Below are positions 1 through 9,620 of a DNA stretch of 64,000 nt, piece after piece; within the stretch, counting starts at the first letter, position 1, and each line of letters opens with the position of its first letter. Origin of the DNA: JBCCQH01 sp039024435 (GTDB taxonomy: Bacteria; Bacteroidota; Bacteroidia; J057; JADKCL01); the NCBI GenBank assembly GCA_039024435.1, contig JBCCQH010000015.1, positions 21,542 to 85,541 on the forward strand, given 5' to 3'. A model generated the notes under the pieces. The model was not told where the DNA came from and searched no databases. It saw nothing but the letters and a program-made list of their open reading frames with translations. The position numbers and the translations under genes are program-made.

Positions 1-1302
1 CTCTGGTCAACTTCGGAAACGACGGCTACGATAGTTGTTTTCACGGCCGACACGTACACCGTTGCCGTCACTGATACAAATGGTTGCACCGGCCGAGACA
101 CGGTGGTGATCAGCCAACAAGTCCCACCACTGGTCGGTCTCGACAGCACTGCGCGTTTCTGTATTGGGGACTCACTCACCCTGGACGCCGGCAATGGCGG
201 CAGTATTTTCTTCTGGTCAACCGGGGCCACAACCCAGCAACTCACCGTAGATTCCGCCGGTACCTACTCCGTGACCGTTTCCGATCCGCTTGGTTGCCGC
301 GGATTTGGCTCCACAACCGTCACCGTTGATCCCCTGCCGATCATTGACCTTTCTGGCAATGTCAGTGCCCTCTGTGCAAATGACGCCCCGATTGGGCTAC
401 TCGCGCTGCCGCTAGGCGGCAGCTTCAGCGGGGATGGAGTTGCCAACGACAGCCTGGATCCGAGCGTTCTCCCTTCTGGCCCCCAAACGGTTTCTTATAC
501 CTTCACCGATAGCAATGGATGCGTAAATACCGATTCACTCTCGGTTCTGATAAATTCCATTCCCCAAACCCTCCTCGCCGGTCTGCAGGAAAGATATTGC
601 CTGAGCGACCCCGATGACAGCTTGATCTTTCTCCCTGACGGGGGAGTCCTCACTGGCCTTGGGGCTACCAATCAAGGATTCTCACCGGTGCAAGCTGGGG
701 TTGGAGGACCGTATACGCTCACTTACACCTACAGTGACGCAAATGGTTGCACGGCTGCGTCAATCGCAGTTACCCAAGTGGATGATCTCCCAACTTCCGC
801 CGACGCTGGGCCAGATCAGTCGCTCAGTGGGGTTGACAATACCACACTCGCCGGAAACTCACCCCAAATCGGGACCGGAAACTGGACCCTGGGAAGCGCC
901 AGTCCCGCTTCGATCAACGATCCTGGCGATCCCCAAACTGCGATTACCGAACTGAATCCCGGAAACACGAGCCTGATCTGGACGATCACTTCTGGCAGTT
1001 GTCCAGCTTCTCAGGATACCGTACTCATCTTCATTGAGGACATGGTGGTGCCCACTGGATTCTCCCCCAATGAAGATGGCGTCAACGACCGCTTTGTGGT
1101 CCGAGGCATCGAGCGATACACAACCCGGACCCTCAAAGTCTTCAATCGTTGGGGCAACCTCGTCTACTCCTCGGAGATTTACGCCAACCAGTGGCGCGGT
1201 GAGGATATCGATGGCCGCCTCCTTGCCGATGACACTTACTTCATTGTACTCGACCTCGGGGAAGGTGGAGAATTTTCTCAAGCCGTGACCCTCAAGCGCT
1301 GA
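1..1302 (+). CDS. Gliding-motility/T9SS C-terminal-domain surface protein (3' part)
   Basis: The frame is open from the first base of the window, so the gene starts upstream and 433 codons are visible. The protein is built of Ig/PKD-like segments of about 80-100 residues with recurring 'D.NGC' turns, as in Bacteroidota adhesins. The last 85 or so residues form a gliding-motility-associated C-terminal domain (CHU_C/TIGR04131 type): 'GFSPNEDGVNDRF', 'VFNRWGNLVY', 'W.GED.DGR.L..DTYF', ending in 'VTLKR'. In this family that domain directs export through the type IX secretion system (type B sorting). The exact adhesin role and ligand cannot be read from the sequence. The next strongly supported genes lie on the opposite strand. 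Family call is firm, function is not. Confidence 0.85.
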   Translation, partial: LWSTSETTATIVVFTADTYTVAVTDTNGCTGRDTVVISQQVPPLVGLDSTARFCIGDSLTLDAGNGGSIFFWSTGATTQQLTVDSAGTYSVTVSDPLGCRGFGSTTVTVDPLPIIDLSGNVSALCANDAPIGLLALPLGGSFSGDGVANDSLDPSVLPSGPQTVSYTFTDSNGCVNTDSLSVLINSIPQTLLAGLQERYCLSDPDDSLIFLPDGGVLTGLGATNQGFSPVQAGVGGPYTLTYTYSDANGCTAASIAVTQVDDLPTSADAGPDQSLSGVDNTTLAGNSPQIGTGNWTLGSASPASINDPGDPQTAITELNPGNTSLIWTITSGSCPASQDTVLIFIEDMVVPTGFSPNEDGVNDRFVVRGIERYTTRTLKVFNRWGNLVYSSEIYANQWRGEDIDGRLLADDTYFIVLDLGEGGEFSQAVTLKR

Positions 1303-1668
1303 GTTTCCTCCAATCAGAGAGTTCTCAATCGGTGCTGTGCCAATGCCGGATTTTCGACCCAAGCTTTGGTTTTTGGCCCATGTCCTAATTCTACTTTTTC
1401 AGGTTTGCATTTCTGCGCAATCTTCCTCCTATATGTCTTCGCAACGCGCGACAAAGGAGCTAGGAGTAGATCGCGAGGAATACACAGCGATCTTTAGCGG
1501 ATCTGCTTTTCCGGCTCAATGCGGCACCGCCCAAGATCGCTACTTGTCCATCGCGATCTCTTCACGGCGCCTTGGCGCGTCGGTGAAGACGGATTGGTGC
1601 TTTTTTAACCTGACAAAGTAGAACTAATCCAGCGGCAGTAAATTATACTGCCTCTCAGTCAGCGCTGC
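1303..1668. other. Intergenic stretch without a supported gene
   Basis: A 366-bp gap between the end of the adhesin and the Panacea-linked gene. An open frame at 1337-1621 (94 codons) begins with a hydrophobic stretch but has no recognisable domain, no conserved motif and no upstream signal, so I do not call it. Short inverted segments around the repeated 'GCGATCT' motif (about 1480-1565) could fold but are not followed by a T-run. Confidence 0.5.
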
Positions 1669-2142
1669 TCACGTATGCTTTTTCTCACACACCCAGAACC
1701 GATGTCGCGGGTCGAGAAATACGATGTAAAACGTAGATCCGACAACGTGGCCTCCAAGGCAAACTCTACCGTTTACGTGCATCGAGGCCCACTTCGCATC
1801 GGGGGGTACATGGGTGGGATGCTTGTACTCGGTCTTATTCGCCGGTGGAAAACCACCGTAAATCTTAAATTTTCGGCCCAAAGACTCCGGAATTGTACGT
1901 GAAGAGTAGTCCTTCAGGGTGAGCATTGCTTCCCCCAACACACCTTTGTCCTGCCAGTCTTGGATCGTGTCTCCCTGATTTTCATCAAGGTGACGAAAGG
2001 TAAACGACATCAAATTGGATTTGTCGTGTACCGAACCACGCGCGAACCCCTTCAGGAAGTTTTCGGTACTTTGCTCCGGTACGGCTTTCGGTATCGATTG
2101 ATGAGGTTTTATCTTCTTCTTTCTCCGCTTGTTCTTCCCCAT
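1669..2142 (-). CDS. Candidate toxin partner of the Panacea protein (unknown family)
   Basis: 157 aa, starting 7 nt after the stop of the upstream Panacea gene, so the two are almost certainly co-transcribed. The N-terminus is very basic ('KNKRRKKKIK'). The centre has 'FPP.NKTEYKHP.HVP.DAKWA' and the C-terminus ends in a compact conserved-looking block ('GGHVVGSTFYIVFLDPRHRFW'). I cannot name the family. Panacea (DUF4065) proteins are known as hyperpromiscuous antitoxins encoded next to unrelated toxins, so the position makes this gene the candidate toxin. That role is inference from context. Alternatives are a DNA-bound accessory protein or an unrelated downstream gene. Confidence 0.75.
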   Translation of the reverse strand: MGKNKRRKKKIKPHQSIPKAVPEQSTENFLKGFARGSVHDKSNLMSFTFRHLDENQGDTIQDWQDKGVLGEAMLTLKDYSSRTIPESLGRKFKIYGGFPPANKTEYKHPTHVPPDAKWASMHVNGRVCLGGHVVGSTFYIVFLDPRHRFWVCEKKHT

Positions 2143-2149
2143 CGCTGAT

Positions 2150-2665
2150 TTAATTTCCGTATAGCATTTCTCGATAAAATTCCCGCATCCGCGCTTTGCT
2201 GATCACATTGTTACTGGGATCACCGGGTGCGACTCCGGCCCGTGCTTCTTTCCAGGGGGCTTCTTCGTGGGTGAGGCATTCCAGCTTGTAGGAAGACAGT
2301 TTCCCGTATTCCTCTAAAACATCTCCGACCAGATCTACCTGTTCGGCCGCTAAAATGGACTCAACTTCTTTGATGATGCCGTTGACGTCTTCGCCTTCCT
2401 CAAAGTAAAAGGTACCGTAGATCAACGACACGTCTCGCAGTTCGTTCCAGACTTTCCGGGAAACTGGGCCGTGTACCCAGGCCTCAAATTCGTCTTCAAT
2501 AAGGGGACGGTTAAAGTAAGCTTGGTGAAATGCTTCTACGTAATACAGTAGCTTCTGCATCTTTAGCTGGTTCATTGGACCCAGCTTGGCAAGTATGTAA
2601 TCTGCCAGTTTTCTTGAATCCAATGTGCGCAATTCACCCTCACTAGTCCTTCGCTTCTTGCTCAT
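2150..2665 (-). CDS. Panacea-domain (DUF4065) antitoxin-like protein
   Basis: 171 aa. The Panacea/SocA/GepA-like domain spans most of the protein: 'KLADYILAKLG', then the hallmark 'LKMQKLLYYVEAFHQAYF' and 'DEFEAWVHGPV' near residues 35-75, and a late 'HEEAPWKEAR' motif. In this family the domain neutralises diverse toxins encoded beside it and also occurs as phage GepA-like proteins. Here it is the first gene of a two-gene unit with the 157-aa protein ending at 1669. A perfect -7 box (TACCTTTG, 2727-2734, minus strand) lies about 60 nt upstream of the ATG. Assignment of the domain is secure; antitoxin activity is inferred. Confidence 0.88.
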   Translation of the reverse strand: MSKKRRTSEGELRTLDSRKLADYILAKLGPMNQLKMQKLLYYVEAFHQAYFNRPLIEDEFEAWVHGPVSRKVWNELRDVSLIYGTFYFEEGEDVNGIIKEVESILAAEQVDLVGDVLEEYGKLSSYKLECLTHEEAPWKEARAGVAPGDPSNNVISKARMREFYREMLYGN

Positions 2666-2726
2666 AGTGATTGGATTTATTATGTCTAGGAGTAAATTTG
2701 CTATTTTTTATAGCTCTCTCTCCACT

Positions 2727-2734
2727 CAAAGGTA
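2727..2734 (-). promoter_or_regulatory. -7 box upstream of the Panacea operon
   Basis: TACCTTTG on the minus strand matches the Bacteroidota housekeeping -7 consensus TAnnTTTG exactly. It lies in an AT-rich stretch (2690-2790) and would give a leader of roughly 57 nt. I do not see a clear -33 TTTG at the usual distance. Confidence 0.5.
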
Positions 2735-2806
2735 CTAATTTATTTCGGGTTCGCTAATTTTTTTAAATTTTTTTCCCAAATTTTGCGCACGCCCCCATTA
2801 TTTTTA

Positions 2807-5800
2807 TCATCTCACTAGGGTTATATTTCCGTTGAAATCACGGTTCCCGACCCGCAATTTGTAGTAGTATACCCCTTCGGGAAGTTGTCCATTTCCATTC
2901 GTGCCATCCCACCGCTTCTGTTTGTTGGTGGTGATGAATACTTCGGTGCCCCAACGGTCAAACACAATCAGATTGAAAGGCTGATCCCCGGTATATTCTA
3001 CCCAGAAATTGTCATTGATTCCGTCTGCGTTCGGGCTAAAGACATTGGGAATGAACAGATCCGGAGTACGGATGACGTAAGGACCGTGGGAAATCCGGCT
3101 CACACACCCCTGCTCATTTTGCACGGTGAGGCTGACGGTATAGTTGCCCGGCTCCGGAAAAGAGAATTCAGGATTTTCCAGGGCCGATTGCTGCCCATTC
3201 CCAAAGTCCCAGGCCCAGCTCACGCTGTTTGGCGATTGATCGGTAAACTGAACCATGGTCGCCGGCAACATCAGCTCAACCGGAAATAGAGGATCAGACG
3301 TGAAATCCGCGGTAATCGAATCGTAAACGATAACGGTCGTTGTGGACGCCGAACTGCGGCACCCCCCACTATTTGTCGCGATAAGCGTCACGTCATAAGT
3401 ACCGACCGAATCGTACACGTAAGTCAGCTCGTGCTCGTTTGAGATATTCCCATCCCCGAAATCCCAGGTGAGAAATATGGCGTCTTCCGCCAAAGAAGTA
3501 AACGTCACCTCCAAAGGCACACAGCCCTCCGTTAAACTGTTCACGTAAGCGGTTGTCGGCGTAGGGATTACATTTAAAGTAACTTCCGCCGTATCAATGC
3601 ACCCACCTTCCGATACAATCACCTGATAAGTGGTCGTAGAATCCGGCGCAGCCAGGGTAATCGCGGTGTTAGGATTGCCGAGGCCGGTGGGCGGACTCCA
3701 TACAAAACTGGCTCCCCCCAGTCCACCCGAGGCCGTCAGCAAGGTCGAATCCCCCGAACAAATTACGGAAGTGTCCGCCTGCACCTCCGCATTGATCTCT
3801 GGAATCAGCGAGACCAAAACCGAATCGGTCATGCTACAGGTATTGAAAGTGACCGTAAAGTAGAAATACATCGTCTGATCCGGCTCCACCTGCACGTTTT
3901 GCTGGTTATTTGGTCCAATGACAAACTGTGCAGGTTGCCAATCGATGAGCACATTCTGCAGATCGCCCGGCGGCTGATTATTGACCCATTGGATATCACC
4001 AAATAGGTCAAATGGTCCCGTTTCATTGCACACCGTAATGTTGTCCCCCGCGTCCACGATGGGCGAAGGATTGATCGTCACCAATACCGAATCGACATTC
4101 GTACAGCCCGCAGCGGTAAACGCTTGCAGATAATACCATTGCGTCTGGGCCGGCGATGCCCACACGTCCGCCTGGGTCGAGTCGCTCAAACCATTCGTTG
4201 GGAACCACTGGTACGCCACGATAGAGTCAGGGATAACTTGGTTCGACACAACCGCCGATCCATCCAGAAATGCCGAGTCTCCCGCACAGATATCCCGGTT
4301 TTGTCCGGCTTCTACCGTCGGAATTTCGGTGACAAAAACCGTTACATCATCCGCAATTGAAGGACAATTATTGGATTCTACGACCAATGAGTAAACCGTG
4401 GTCAAGGCGGGACCCGCAAACGGGTTTGCCACTACATCGCTCGATAGTCCTGCCGCCGGGGTCCATTCGTAGGAATAATCCGGACCCGCCCCCGTAGCAA
4501 TTCCTTGCAGTTGTACCGAATCACCATCGCAAATCACCTGATCCGGTCCGGCATCGGCAATCGGTGTGGGGCTGACCTCGACCAACACCGTCGATAAGGT
4601 ATCAGTCGTGGTAAAATCACTCGTACAACCGGTGATCGAGTCCAGCACCACCAAGGCGTAAATCGTCGTCGTATCCGGGCGCGCACACGGCGTCGCAATC
4701 GTACTGTCATTCAATCCCGCCCCCGGAATCCAGGTGTATCCATAGGCTCCTGAACCTTGGGTCACCGTCGGATTCAGCACGGTACAAGGTGCGGGCAGAC
4801 CGCAAATCGATGTATCGGGTCCGGCGTCCACAATCGGTTTGGGAATGATGCCCACCACCAGCGAGTCCGCCACCGATTGACAACCGCTTTGGTCGGTGAT
4901 CACCAAATAATAAGTCGTCGTATCCGTGGGATTCACCACGGGATTGGGGCAATTCACGCAACTAAGTCCGCACTGCGGCGCATTGCAGGACCAAGTGTAG
5001 AAATACGGCGCACCGCTACCACCCGAACCACTTCCCATAATCATGCCGCCACCTTCGCCTTCACAGAAACTGGTATCCGCACCGACGGTTGCCACGGGAG
5101 GAGCCGGCGCGCTCACCGCCACACTGTCGATGAAGATGCAGTTGTTCGCATCGGTAACCGTCACCGTGTAGGTACCCGAACACAAGCCGGAGACATTGGC
5201 CACCGTAGGATTTCCCGGCGCATTCCATTGGTAAGAATAAGGTTGGGTTCCTCCCGAAGGGACCGCCGAAACCGTTCCGTTGCAACTGCCCAAACAGTTT
5301 TCATCCACCGAACTCAAGCTTGCCGAAAGCGGCGCTGGTTCCACGATGACCACCGCAACAGAATCCTGACAGCCATTTTGATCGCTGACCAAGCAATTGT
5401 AAACCCCGGCCCCCAGACCCGTCGCCGTCGCTGCCGTCCCCCCCAAAGGCGACCACTGATAATTGTAGCCGGGCGTTCCTCCCGCAGCAGTTATCGTCGC
5501 TGTACCGTCAGCCCCCCCCGCACAGGAAACATCGGTAGTAGCAGTCGTGAGGGAGATCGGAGCCGGCTGGCCGACGGTGACTTGCGCCGTGGTCGTACAG
5601 CCGAATGAATCAGTCGTGGTCACCGTGTAAGTTCCCGGGCTGAGCCCCCCAATTGTGTCTCCCACCAAACTCCCCGGCGTCCAAACTTGGGTCAATGTCC
5701 CTGTGCCTCCACTCGAAATTGCCCAGACCACGCCATCACTGCCGCCCGCACAAGAAACCGGAATCGAGGAAGTACTCGTCACCAAGGGTGGCGGCTGGTT

Positions 5801-7192
5801 GATATTGACCTGGGCGGTATCGGTACAGCCCGCACTGTCGGTAACTGTCACCGTATATGTTCCCGCCGACAAACCCGTCGCCGATGCCGCAGTGGCCCCC
5901 CCGGGACTCCAAGCGTAAGAATAACCGGGAGATCCTCCCGTCACCGTTACGGTTGCCGAACCGGTCGCACTGCCATTGCACGTGACATCGACCCCGGAAG
6001 TCGTCAAGACCAGGGCCGGCGGTTCATTAATCGTAACCGTCGCGGAAATCGCGCAAGCGCTAGAATCGCTCACCACCACCGTGTAGGTACCTGGAGACAG
6101 GCCCGTGATCGTTGGGGTGGTGAGGTTCCCCGGGGTCCAGAGATAAGTAAACGGACCATTGCCGCCTACCGGAGTGGCCGTAGCCGTACCGTCATTGGCC
6201 CCAAAGCAAGAAACATCAGTTCCGGTGGCATTCACCGTAAAGGGTGCTCCCCCGACGACAATGCTTGCGGTGTCCGAAACGGTGACTGTATCCCCATTAC
6301 AATTGATGTAATCGGCGACGACAATATAATCCGTCGTGGCCGTCGGGCAAACGGTGACCGTATCTTGCGTACTGATCGGGACCGGATTGCCCGGGGCGAA
6401 CCAAGCCAGGTTATAATTTTGGGGACCGGCCGGAAAAAAGGCCCAAGCGTCGTTGGTGGCCGTCCACTGGGTGGGAAAATTGCGCCCGGGAACGACCGTA
6501 GCCGCCGTACCGCCAGCATTTTGGATGCCGTGGATCGCCGCTCCGCTGTTCCAAGTCGAACAAAGCGGCTTGTTCGCGATGTAGGTCTCGATGATGTTGG
6601 TGGTTTCGTACAACACTACCTGCTGGGTAGCCTGCAATTGGGTGCAGGAAAACATGGCCACCTGGAAGTAGCTCACCACAAATATGCGGCAGGGCGCCTG
6701 CCCCAGGGTATCCCAACGGATAATCCCATTCACACTCGGATCGATGTCGTGGTAAGGCAACATGATGCTGTTCGTTGGAAGCGCATTCGAAGGAATCGCG
6801 TTGTTGATCGCCCACGGACAAAATCCGCTTGCCTGGGTCAGGTCAAAACTCACGATACCATTGGAACCGACGACACACTGCGTGTAACTGTTGCCGTAAA
6901 AACAAAAATTGAAGTTGATCGGCAGCACCGCCGACCAAATGTCGTCAGTGTTGACGATAATTTGGTTTCCCGTCGTAAACGAGTACGGAACGTAGGGAAT
7001 CTGCTGAACATTGTAAGTAGTCGTCTGAAAACCAGCCACCGGAGTTGCCGTGAGTTGAATACAAGGCGACCCACACAATGTTGTATCCGGGCTGGCCGTC
7101 ACGTCCGGGCAACCGATGCCTTGGGCCCAAAGCGAATGCAAATTTCCGACAACAAGCAATGCGAAAAGAGAAACGGCGAAAAAATTTTTCAT
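2807..7192 (-). CDS. Giant SprB-repeat adhesin with T9SS type B C-terminal domain
   Basis: 1461 aa from the ATG at 7192, chosen over an ATA-like start 45 codons upstream because it gives a clean signal peptide ('MKNFFAVSLFALLVV...LWAQ'). Residues 30-300 form a Cys-containing N-terminal region. Residues about 322-700 carry five SprB repeats of about 75 residues ('DVSC.G..DGTA', 'GGT.GY.Y.WSP', 'LSAGTYTVTVTD..GC'). Residues 700-1240 are further Ig/PKD-like units with 'GPDT.IC' motifs. A PKD domain follows ('TWDFGDGN'), then the gliding-motility C-terminal domain (from about 1375: 'IPNVFSPNADGINDNFW', 'FDRWGTEVF', 'LPEGVYYYKL'). SprB repeats occur in gliding adhesins; T9SS export is inferred from the C-terminus. 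Confidence 0.93.
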   Translation of the reverse strand: MKNFFAVSLFALLVVGNLHSLWAQGIGCPDVTASPDTTLCGSPCIQLTATPVAGFQTTTYNVQQIPYVPYSFTTGNQIIVNTDDIWSAVLPINFNFCFYGNSYTQCVVGSNGIVSFDLTQASGFCPWAINNAIPSNALPTNSIMLPYHDIDPSVNGIIRWDTLGQAPCRIFVVSYFQVAMFSCTQLQATQQVVLYETTNIIETYIANKPLCSTWNSGAAIHGIQNAGGTAATVVPGRNFPTQWTATNDAWAFFPAGPQNYNLAWFAPGNPVPISTQDTVTVCPTATTDYIVVADYINCNGDTVTVSDTASIVVGGAPFTVNATGTDVSCFGANDGTATATPVGGNGPFTYLWTPGNLTTPTITGLSPGTYTVVVSDSSACAISATVTINEPPALVLTTSGVDVTCNGSATGSATVTVTGGSPGYSYAWSPGGATAASATGLSAGTYTVTVTDSAGCTDTAQVNINQPPPLVTSTSSIPVSCAGGSDGVVWAISSGGTGTLTQVWTPGSLVGDTIGGLSPGTYTVTTTDSFGCTTTAQVTVGQPAPISLTTATTDVSCAGGADGTATITAAGGTPGYNYQWSPLGGTAATATGLGAGVYNCLVSDQNGCQDSVAVVIVEPAPLSASLSSVDENCLGSCNGTVSAVPSGGTQPYSYQWNAPGNPTVANVSGLCSGTYTVTVTDANNCIFIDSVAVSAPAPPVATVGADTSFCEGEGGGMIMGSGSGGSGAPYFYTWSCNAPQCGLSCVNCPNPVVNPTDTTTYYLVITDQSGCQSVADSLVVGIIPKPIVDAGPDTSICGLPAPCTVLNPTVTQGSGAYGYTWIPGAGLNDSTIATPCARPDTTTIYALVVLDSITGCTSDFTTTDTLSTVLVEVSPTPIADAGPDQVICDGDSVQLQGIATGAGPDYSYEWTPAAGLSSDVVANPFAGPALTTVYSLVVESNNCPSIADDVTVFVTEIPTVEAGQNRDICAGDSAFLDGSAVVSNQVIPDSIVAYQWFPTNGLSDSTQADVWASPAQTQWYYLQAFTAAGCTNVDSVLVTINPSPIVDAGDNITVCNETGPFDLFGDIQWVNNQPPGDLQNVLIDWQPAQFVIGPNNQQNVQVEPDQTMYFYFTVTFNTCSMTDSVLVSLIPEINAEVQADTSVICSGDSTLLTASGGLGGASFVWSPPTGLGNPNTAITLAAPDSTTTYQVIVSEGGCIDTAEVTLNVIPTPTTAYVNSLTEGCVPLEVTFTSLAEDAIFLTWDFGDGNISNEHELTYVYDSVGTYDVTLIATNSGGCRSSASTTTVIVYDSITADFTSDPLFPVELMLPATMVQFTDQSPNSVSWAWDFGNGQQSALENPEFSFPEPGNYTVSLTVQNEQGCVSRISHGPYVIRTPDLFIPNVFSPNADGINDNFWVEYTGDQPFNLIVFDRWGTEVFITTNKQKRWDGTNGNGQLPEGVYYYKLRVGNRDFNGNITLVR
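5092..6229 (-). repeat. Five tandem SprB repeats inside the adhesin gene
   Basis: About 225-nt units encoding five SprB repeats in a row. The units are diverged at the DNA level but keep the same order of protein motifs (Cys-Gly-Gly-DG, GYxYxWSP, GTYTVTVTD, GC). This segment is a likely place for repeat-number change and for short-read assembly errors. Confidence 0.75.
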
Positions 7193-7430
7193 AGCAAAAC
7201 ACTGAACCTCACACAAGTACGCAAATCCGGGGAGCACTCTTTCCCCGGTACGAAAAGCATCTCTGAATCGCGGATAACTTTCCTGATCGACCGGTACCAT
7301 CGGCCCGGGAAAAGTTGTTGCGATCACCGATCAATTAGAAAAGTACAAAATATTTGAGGCCGCTCATAGTCGGGAAGGCGGATTTTGTGCGGGAACCCAA
7401 GTTCCTCCCCCGCGAAGCGCAGGTGTACGG

Positions 7431-8132
7431 CTATTCCTGGACTACCGCAACCGGACGCGCCTTGCGAACACGCGCTTTTTTGCGGGTGACATCGATCCAG
7501 ATCTCCGCGATGACCATGTTGGTTACGAAACCCATCCACACGGAGGTCGCAAAGACATCCTGGATGCTCAAATCAGTGCAGTACAACAACAAAACGTAAT
7601 AAAATCGAATCGTTGCCACGGCGATACCAATGGCAAAGTTGCGGATCACCCATTCCCGGTGCTTCAGGAATTGCTTGGCGCGCGCGGTCACATAAGCTTT
7701 GTAGGTAAAAAACATAAACATCCCGGAAAAAAACACGGTTGGGATTGTCTCTTTGATACCCGAAAAGGGAACCACAATCGACATCAACGCTCCCCCTACG
7801 CCCAGCGCAACGCTCAGGAGTAAGAATATCTTCCCAAGATTGCGGTGCAGCCGGGGCCGATTTTTACGCAACTTCTTGGAAAACTGCAAAATTCCAATGA
7901 TTACATAGGCCGATCCACCCACTCGGTGCAAAAATTCCTGAATCGGAATCGACGCCAGAACCTCCAACTGTGAGGGCACGTAATCGCCGTACAGCGGCTG
8001 CATCAACCATACGTGCCACTCGTGGGGCAATAAATAGCGCAGCATAGCCGCCGGGATGATGATCGCCGCAAGAAAATATATTCCAATTCGGACATAGGGA
8101 AGCAGCGGATGGCGGTTTTTGAGGCTTGACAT
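7431..8132 (-). CDS. DUF2306-like multi-pass membrane protein
   Basis: 233 aa from the ATG at 8132; a longer frame begins 20 codons earlier but adds a non-conserved tail. Hydrophobic segments lie near residues 12-35, 65-85, 98-120, 128-150, 165-190 and 195-215. Between them are polar motifs typical of the DUF2306 family: 'EFLHRVGGSAYVIIG', 'RPRLHRNLGKIFLL', and 'FLKHREWVIRNFAIGIA..TIRFY'. The histidines and arginines sit at membrane edges, as expected in this family, whose function is not established. It is a single gene between the adhesin and the helical-repeat protein. Its 3' end faces the adhesin's 5' region. Confidence 0.75.
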   Translation of the reverse strand: MSSLKNRHPLLPYVRIGIYFLAAIIIPAAMLRYLLPHEWHVWLMQPLYGDYVPSQLEVLASIPIQEFLHRVGGSAYVIIGILQFSKKLRKNRPRLHRNLGKIFLLLSVALGVGGALMSIVVPFSGIKETIPTVFFSGMFMFFTYKAYVTARAKQFLKHREWVIRNFAIGIAVATIRFYYVLLLYCTDLSIQDVFATSVWMGFVTNMVIAEIWIDVTRKKARVRKARPVAVVQE

Positions 8133-8213
8133 ATGATTTGTATCGTTGCTTGGTAAGATTGCGAATATCAGAAAGACCCGTGAGACATTCAATGGTTCAG
8201 AAAATTCTCCGAT

Positions 8214-9620
8214 TCAAAAGCCACGCACGGTCATCTGCACCAACCACTGCTCTTCTACCAAGGGCTGGGTACTCCGAATCGCGATTTGCAGTCCTTCCAC
8301 CGTCTGTTCGGCACGGTGAATAGCATTCACCAGGTCAATGAAATTCCAGTAGGCCCGGCGATTCTTTTCCGAAATCAATTTGTTCCGCCGCAGATAGGTC
8401 CGAAAAGCCGCGATCAGGGAGAGCATAGGCTCCTCTTCGCCCTGCTCAAAGTAGATCATCAGCATCATTTTGCGGGTATCCAGCGAATAGAATACATCGT
8501 TGAACTCCACGTCCCGCAGATTGCGCAAGGCCTGCTTCAATTGCCCCTGTTGGTAGCACAAAAACGCCTGGTTGTAAGCGTAGGCCGTCTCCCGAAATTC
8601 GGTGGGCAACGCTTCCTTATAGTCCCGGATAAAATTCTGTACCCAGGCAAATTCGCCCACCCGCAGCGCCACACTCGCGATGTTTTTGTACTTCCAAGGC
8701 GAGAGAACGCCATTTTCCAGAAAATATCCCTTTGCCAAACTCTGCTGGTAGACCGCAAAGAGTTCCGTCAGGTATTCTAGGCGACCGCTTCGGATGCGCA
8801 GAATGCAAAAGTTCTGTACGTAGGAGTAGATTTCCGCCAGTTCCGGATCGGGCACCACGGCGACGTGGGCTTGCAGCAAGCCTTTCAGTTGCAGGAAATA
8901 GGTGTCGCCTTCCGGACTCGTCAGCAAGAGAAGTACACAATGGTACACAGCCACCGCCGGCACCTGATCCGCCCCCTGGGCCGCGAGGTAGTCCAGGAGC
9001 GCATCTACCTGCCCCGGCGCGTACTGCTGGGCGAGGATATTTTGGCGATTGACCAATTCACAGGTGAGCCGCAACCGGGCCGCCAAATAAAAGTGGTCCA
9101 GGTGGCGGACATGTTCTTGCAGAAAGCGGTCGTAGGTCCGGACCTGCCGCCGCGATTGGTCCATGATTTCCACGGCCGTCGTCTCGTATTGCATGCGGTA
9201 GTACTCTTCCGTGCGGAAAGCGTAGGCGTCCACTTGCTTGTGCAAGCGTTTTCGGGCGAGATTGGCGTGTTTTTCCAGTCCCCGGTCCTCTACCGCGACC
9301 AAGGCGTGCAGCGACAGCTCTTGGGGTCGGCTTTGTACCCGCTCAAAGGCCAGGAATTGCTCCCCCAATTGCAAGAGGTGGCTCTGGTGGTAGGCCAAGG
9401 CCTTCTCATCGTAAGGCTGATCCGGGTACACTGCCCGCCAGATGACCTCCCGTTGCAGCTTGCGTTCCGGAAATCGGGGCGAGAGCCCGCGCAGGTGAGC
9501 AAAAAGCGCTACGACTTCCGCATCGGTATTGAAATAGGGCGATTGAATAAAGGCGGTAAACCGCCGGAGATCACGGCGGGTAAAGGTGCGGAGCAGGTCC
9601 AGAAGTTTACTGTGCTGCAT
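8214..9620 (-). CDS. Helical-repeat protein of unknown function (copy 1)
   Basis: 468 aa from the ATG at 9620, selected because the 44 upstream codons are AT-rich and unlike the rest. No signal peptide or membrane segment is visible. The sequence is almost entirely amphipathic helix, with TPR-like spacing of bulky and small residues in the second half ('YNQAFLCYQQGQLKQALRNL', 'RKMMLMIYFEQGEEE'). It begins with 'SKLLDLLRTFTRRDLRRF...SPYFN', a start I associate with a family of about 450-500-aa uncharacterised Bacteroidota proteins. The gene at 12928-14379 has a similar length and architecture. No catalytic motif is recognisable. It is divergent from the dockerin-like gene at 9826. Confidence 0.8.
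   Translation of the reverse strand: MQHSKLLDLLRTFTRRDLRRFTAFIQSPYFNTDAEVVALFAHLRGLSPRFPERKLQREVIWRAVYPDQPYDEKALAYHQSHLLQLGEQFLAFERVQSRPQELSLHALVAVEDRGLEKHANLARKRLHKQVDAYAFRTEEYYRMQYETTAVEIMDQSRRQVRTYDRFLQEHVRHLDHFYLAARLRLTCELVNRQNILAQQYAPGQVDALLDYLAAQGADQVPAVAVYHCVLLLLTSPEGDTYFLQLKGLLQAHVAVVPDPELAEIYSYVQNFCILRIRSGRLEYLTELFAVYQQSLAKGYFLENGVLSPWKYKNIASVALRVGEFAWVQNFIRDYKEALPTEFRETAYAYNQAFLCYQQGQLKQALRNLRDVEFNDVFYSLDTRKMMLMIYFEQGEEEPMLSLIAAFRTYLRRNKLISEKNRRAYWNFIDLVNAIHRAEQTVEGLQIAIRSTQPLVEEQWLVQMTVRGF

Noticed and set aside
1337..1621. 94-codon frame with a hydrophobic start
   Set aside because: No domain, no supporting upstream box and no motif; the hydrophobic start alone is weak evidence.
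5687..7357. A 556-codon plus-strand frame opposite the SprB adhesin
   Set aside because: Very Arg/Gly/His-rich composition typical of an antisense frame of a Thr/Gly/Val-rich repeat gene; the minus-strand frame has clear domains.
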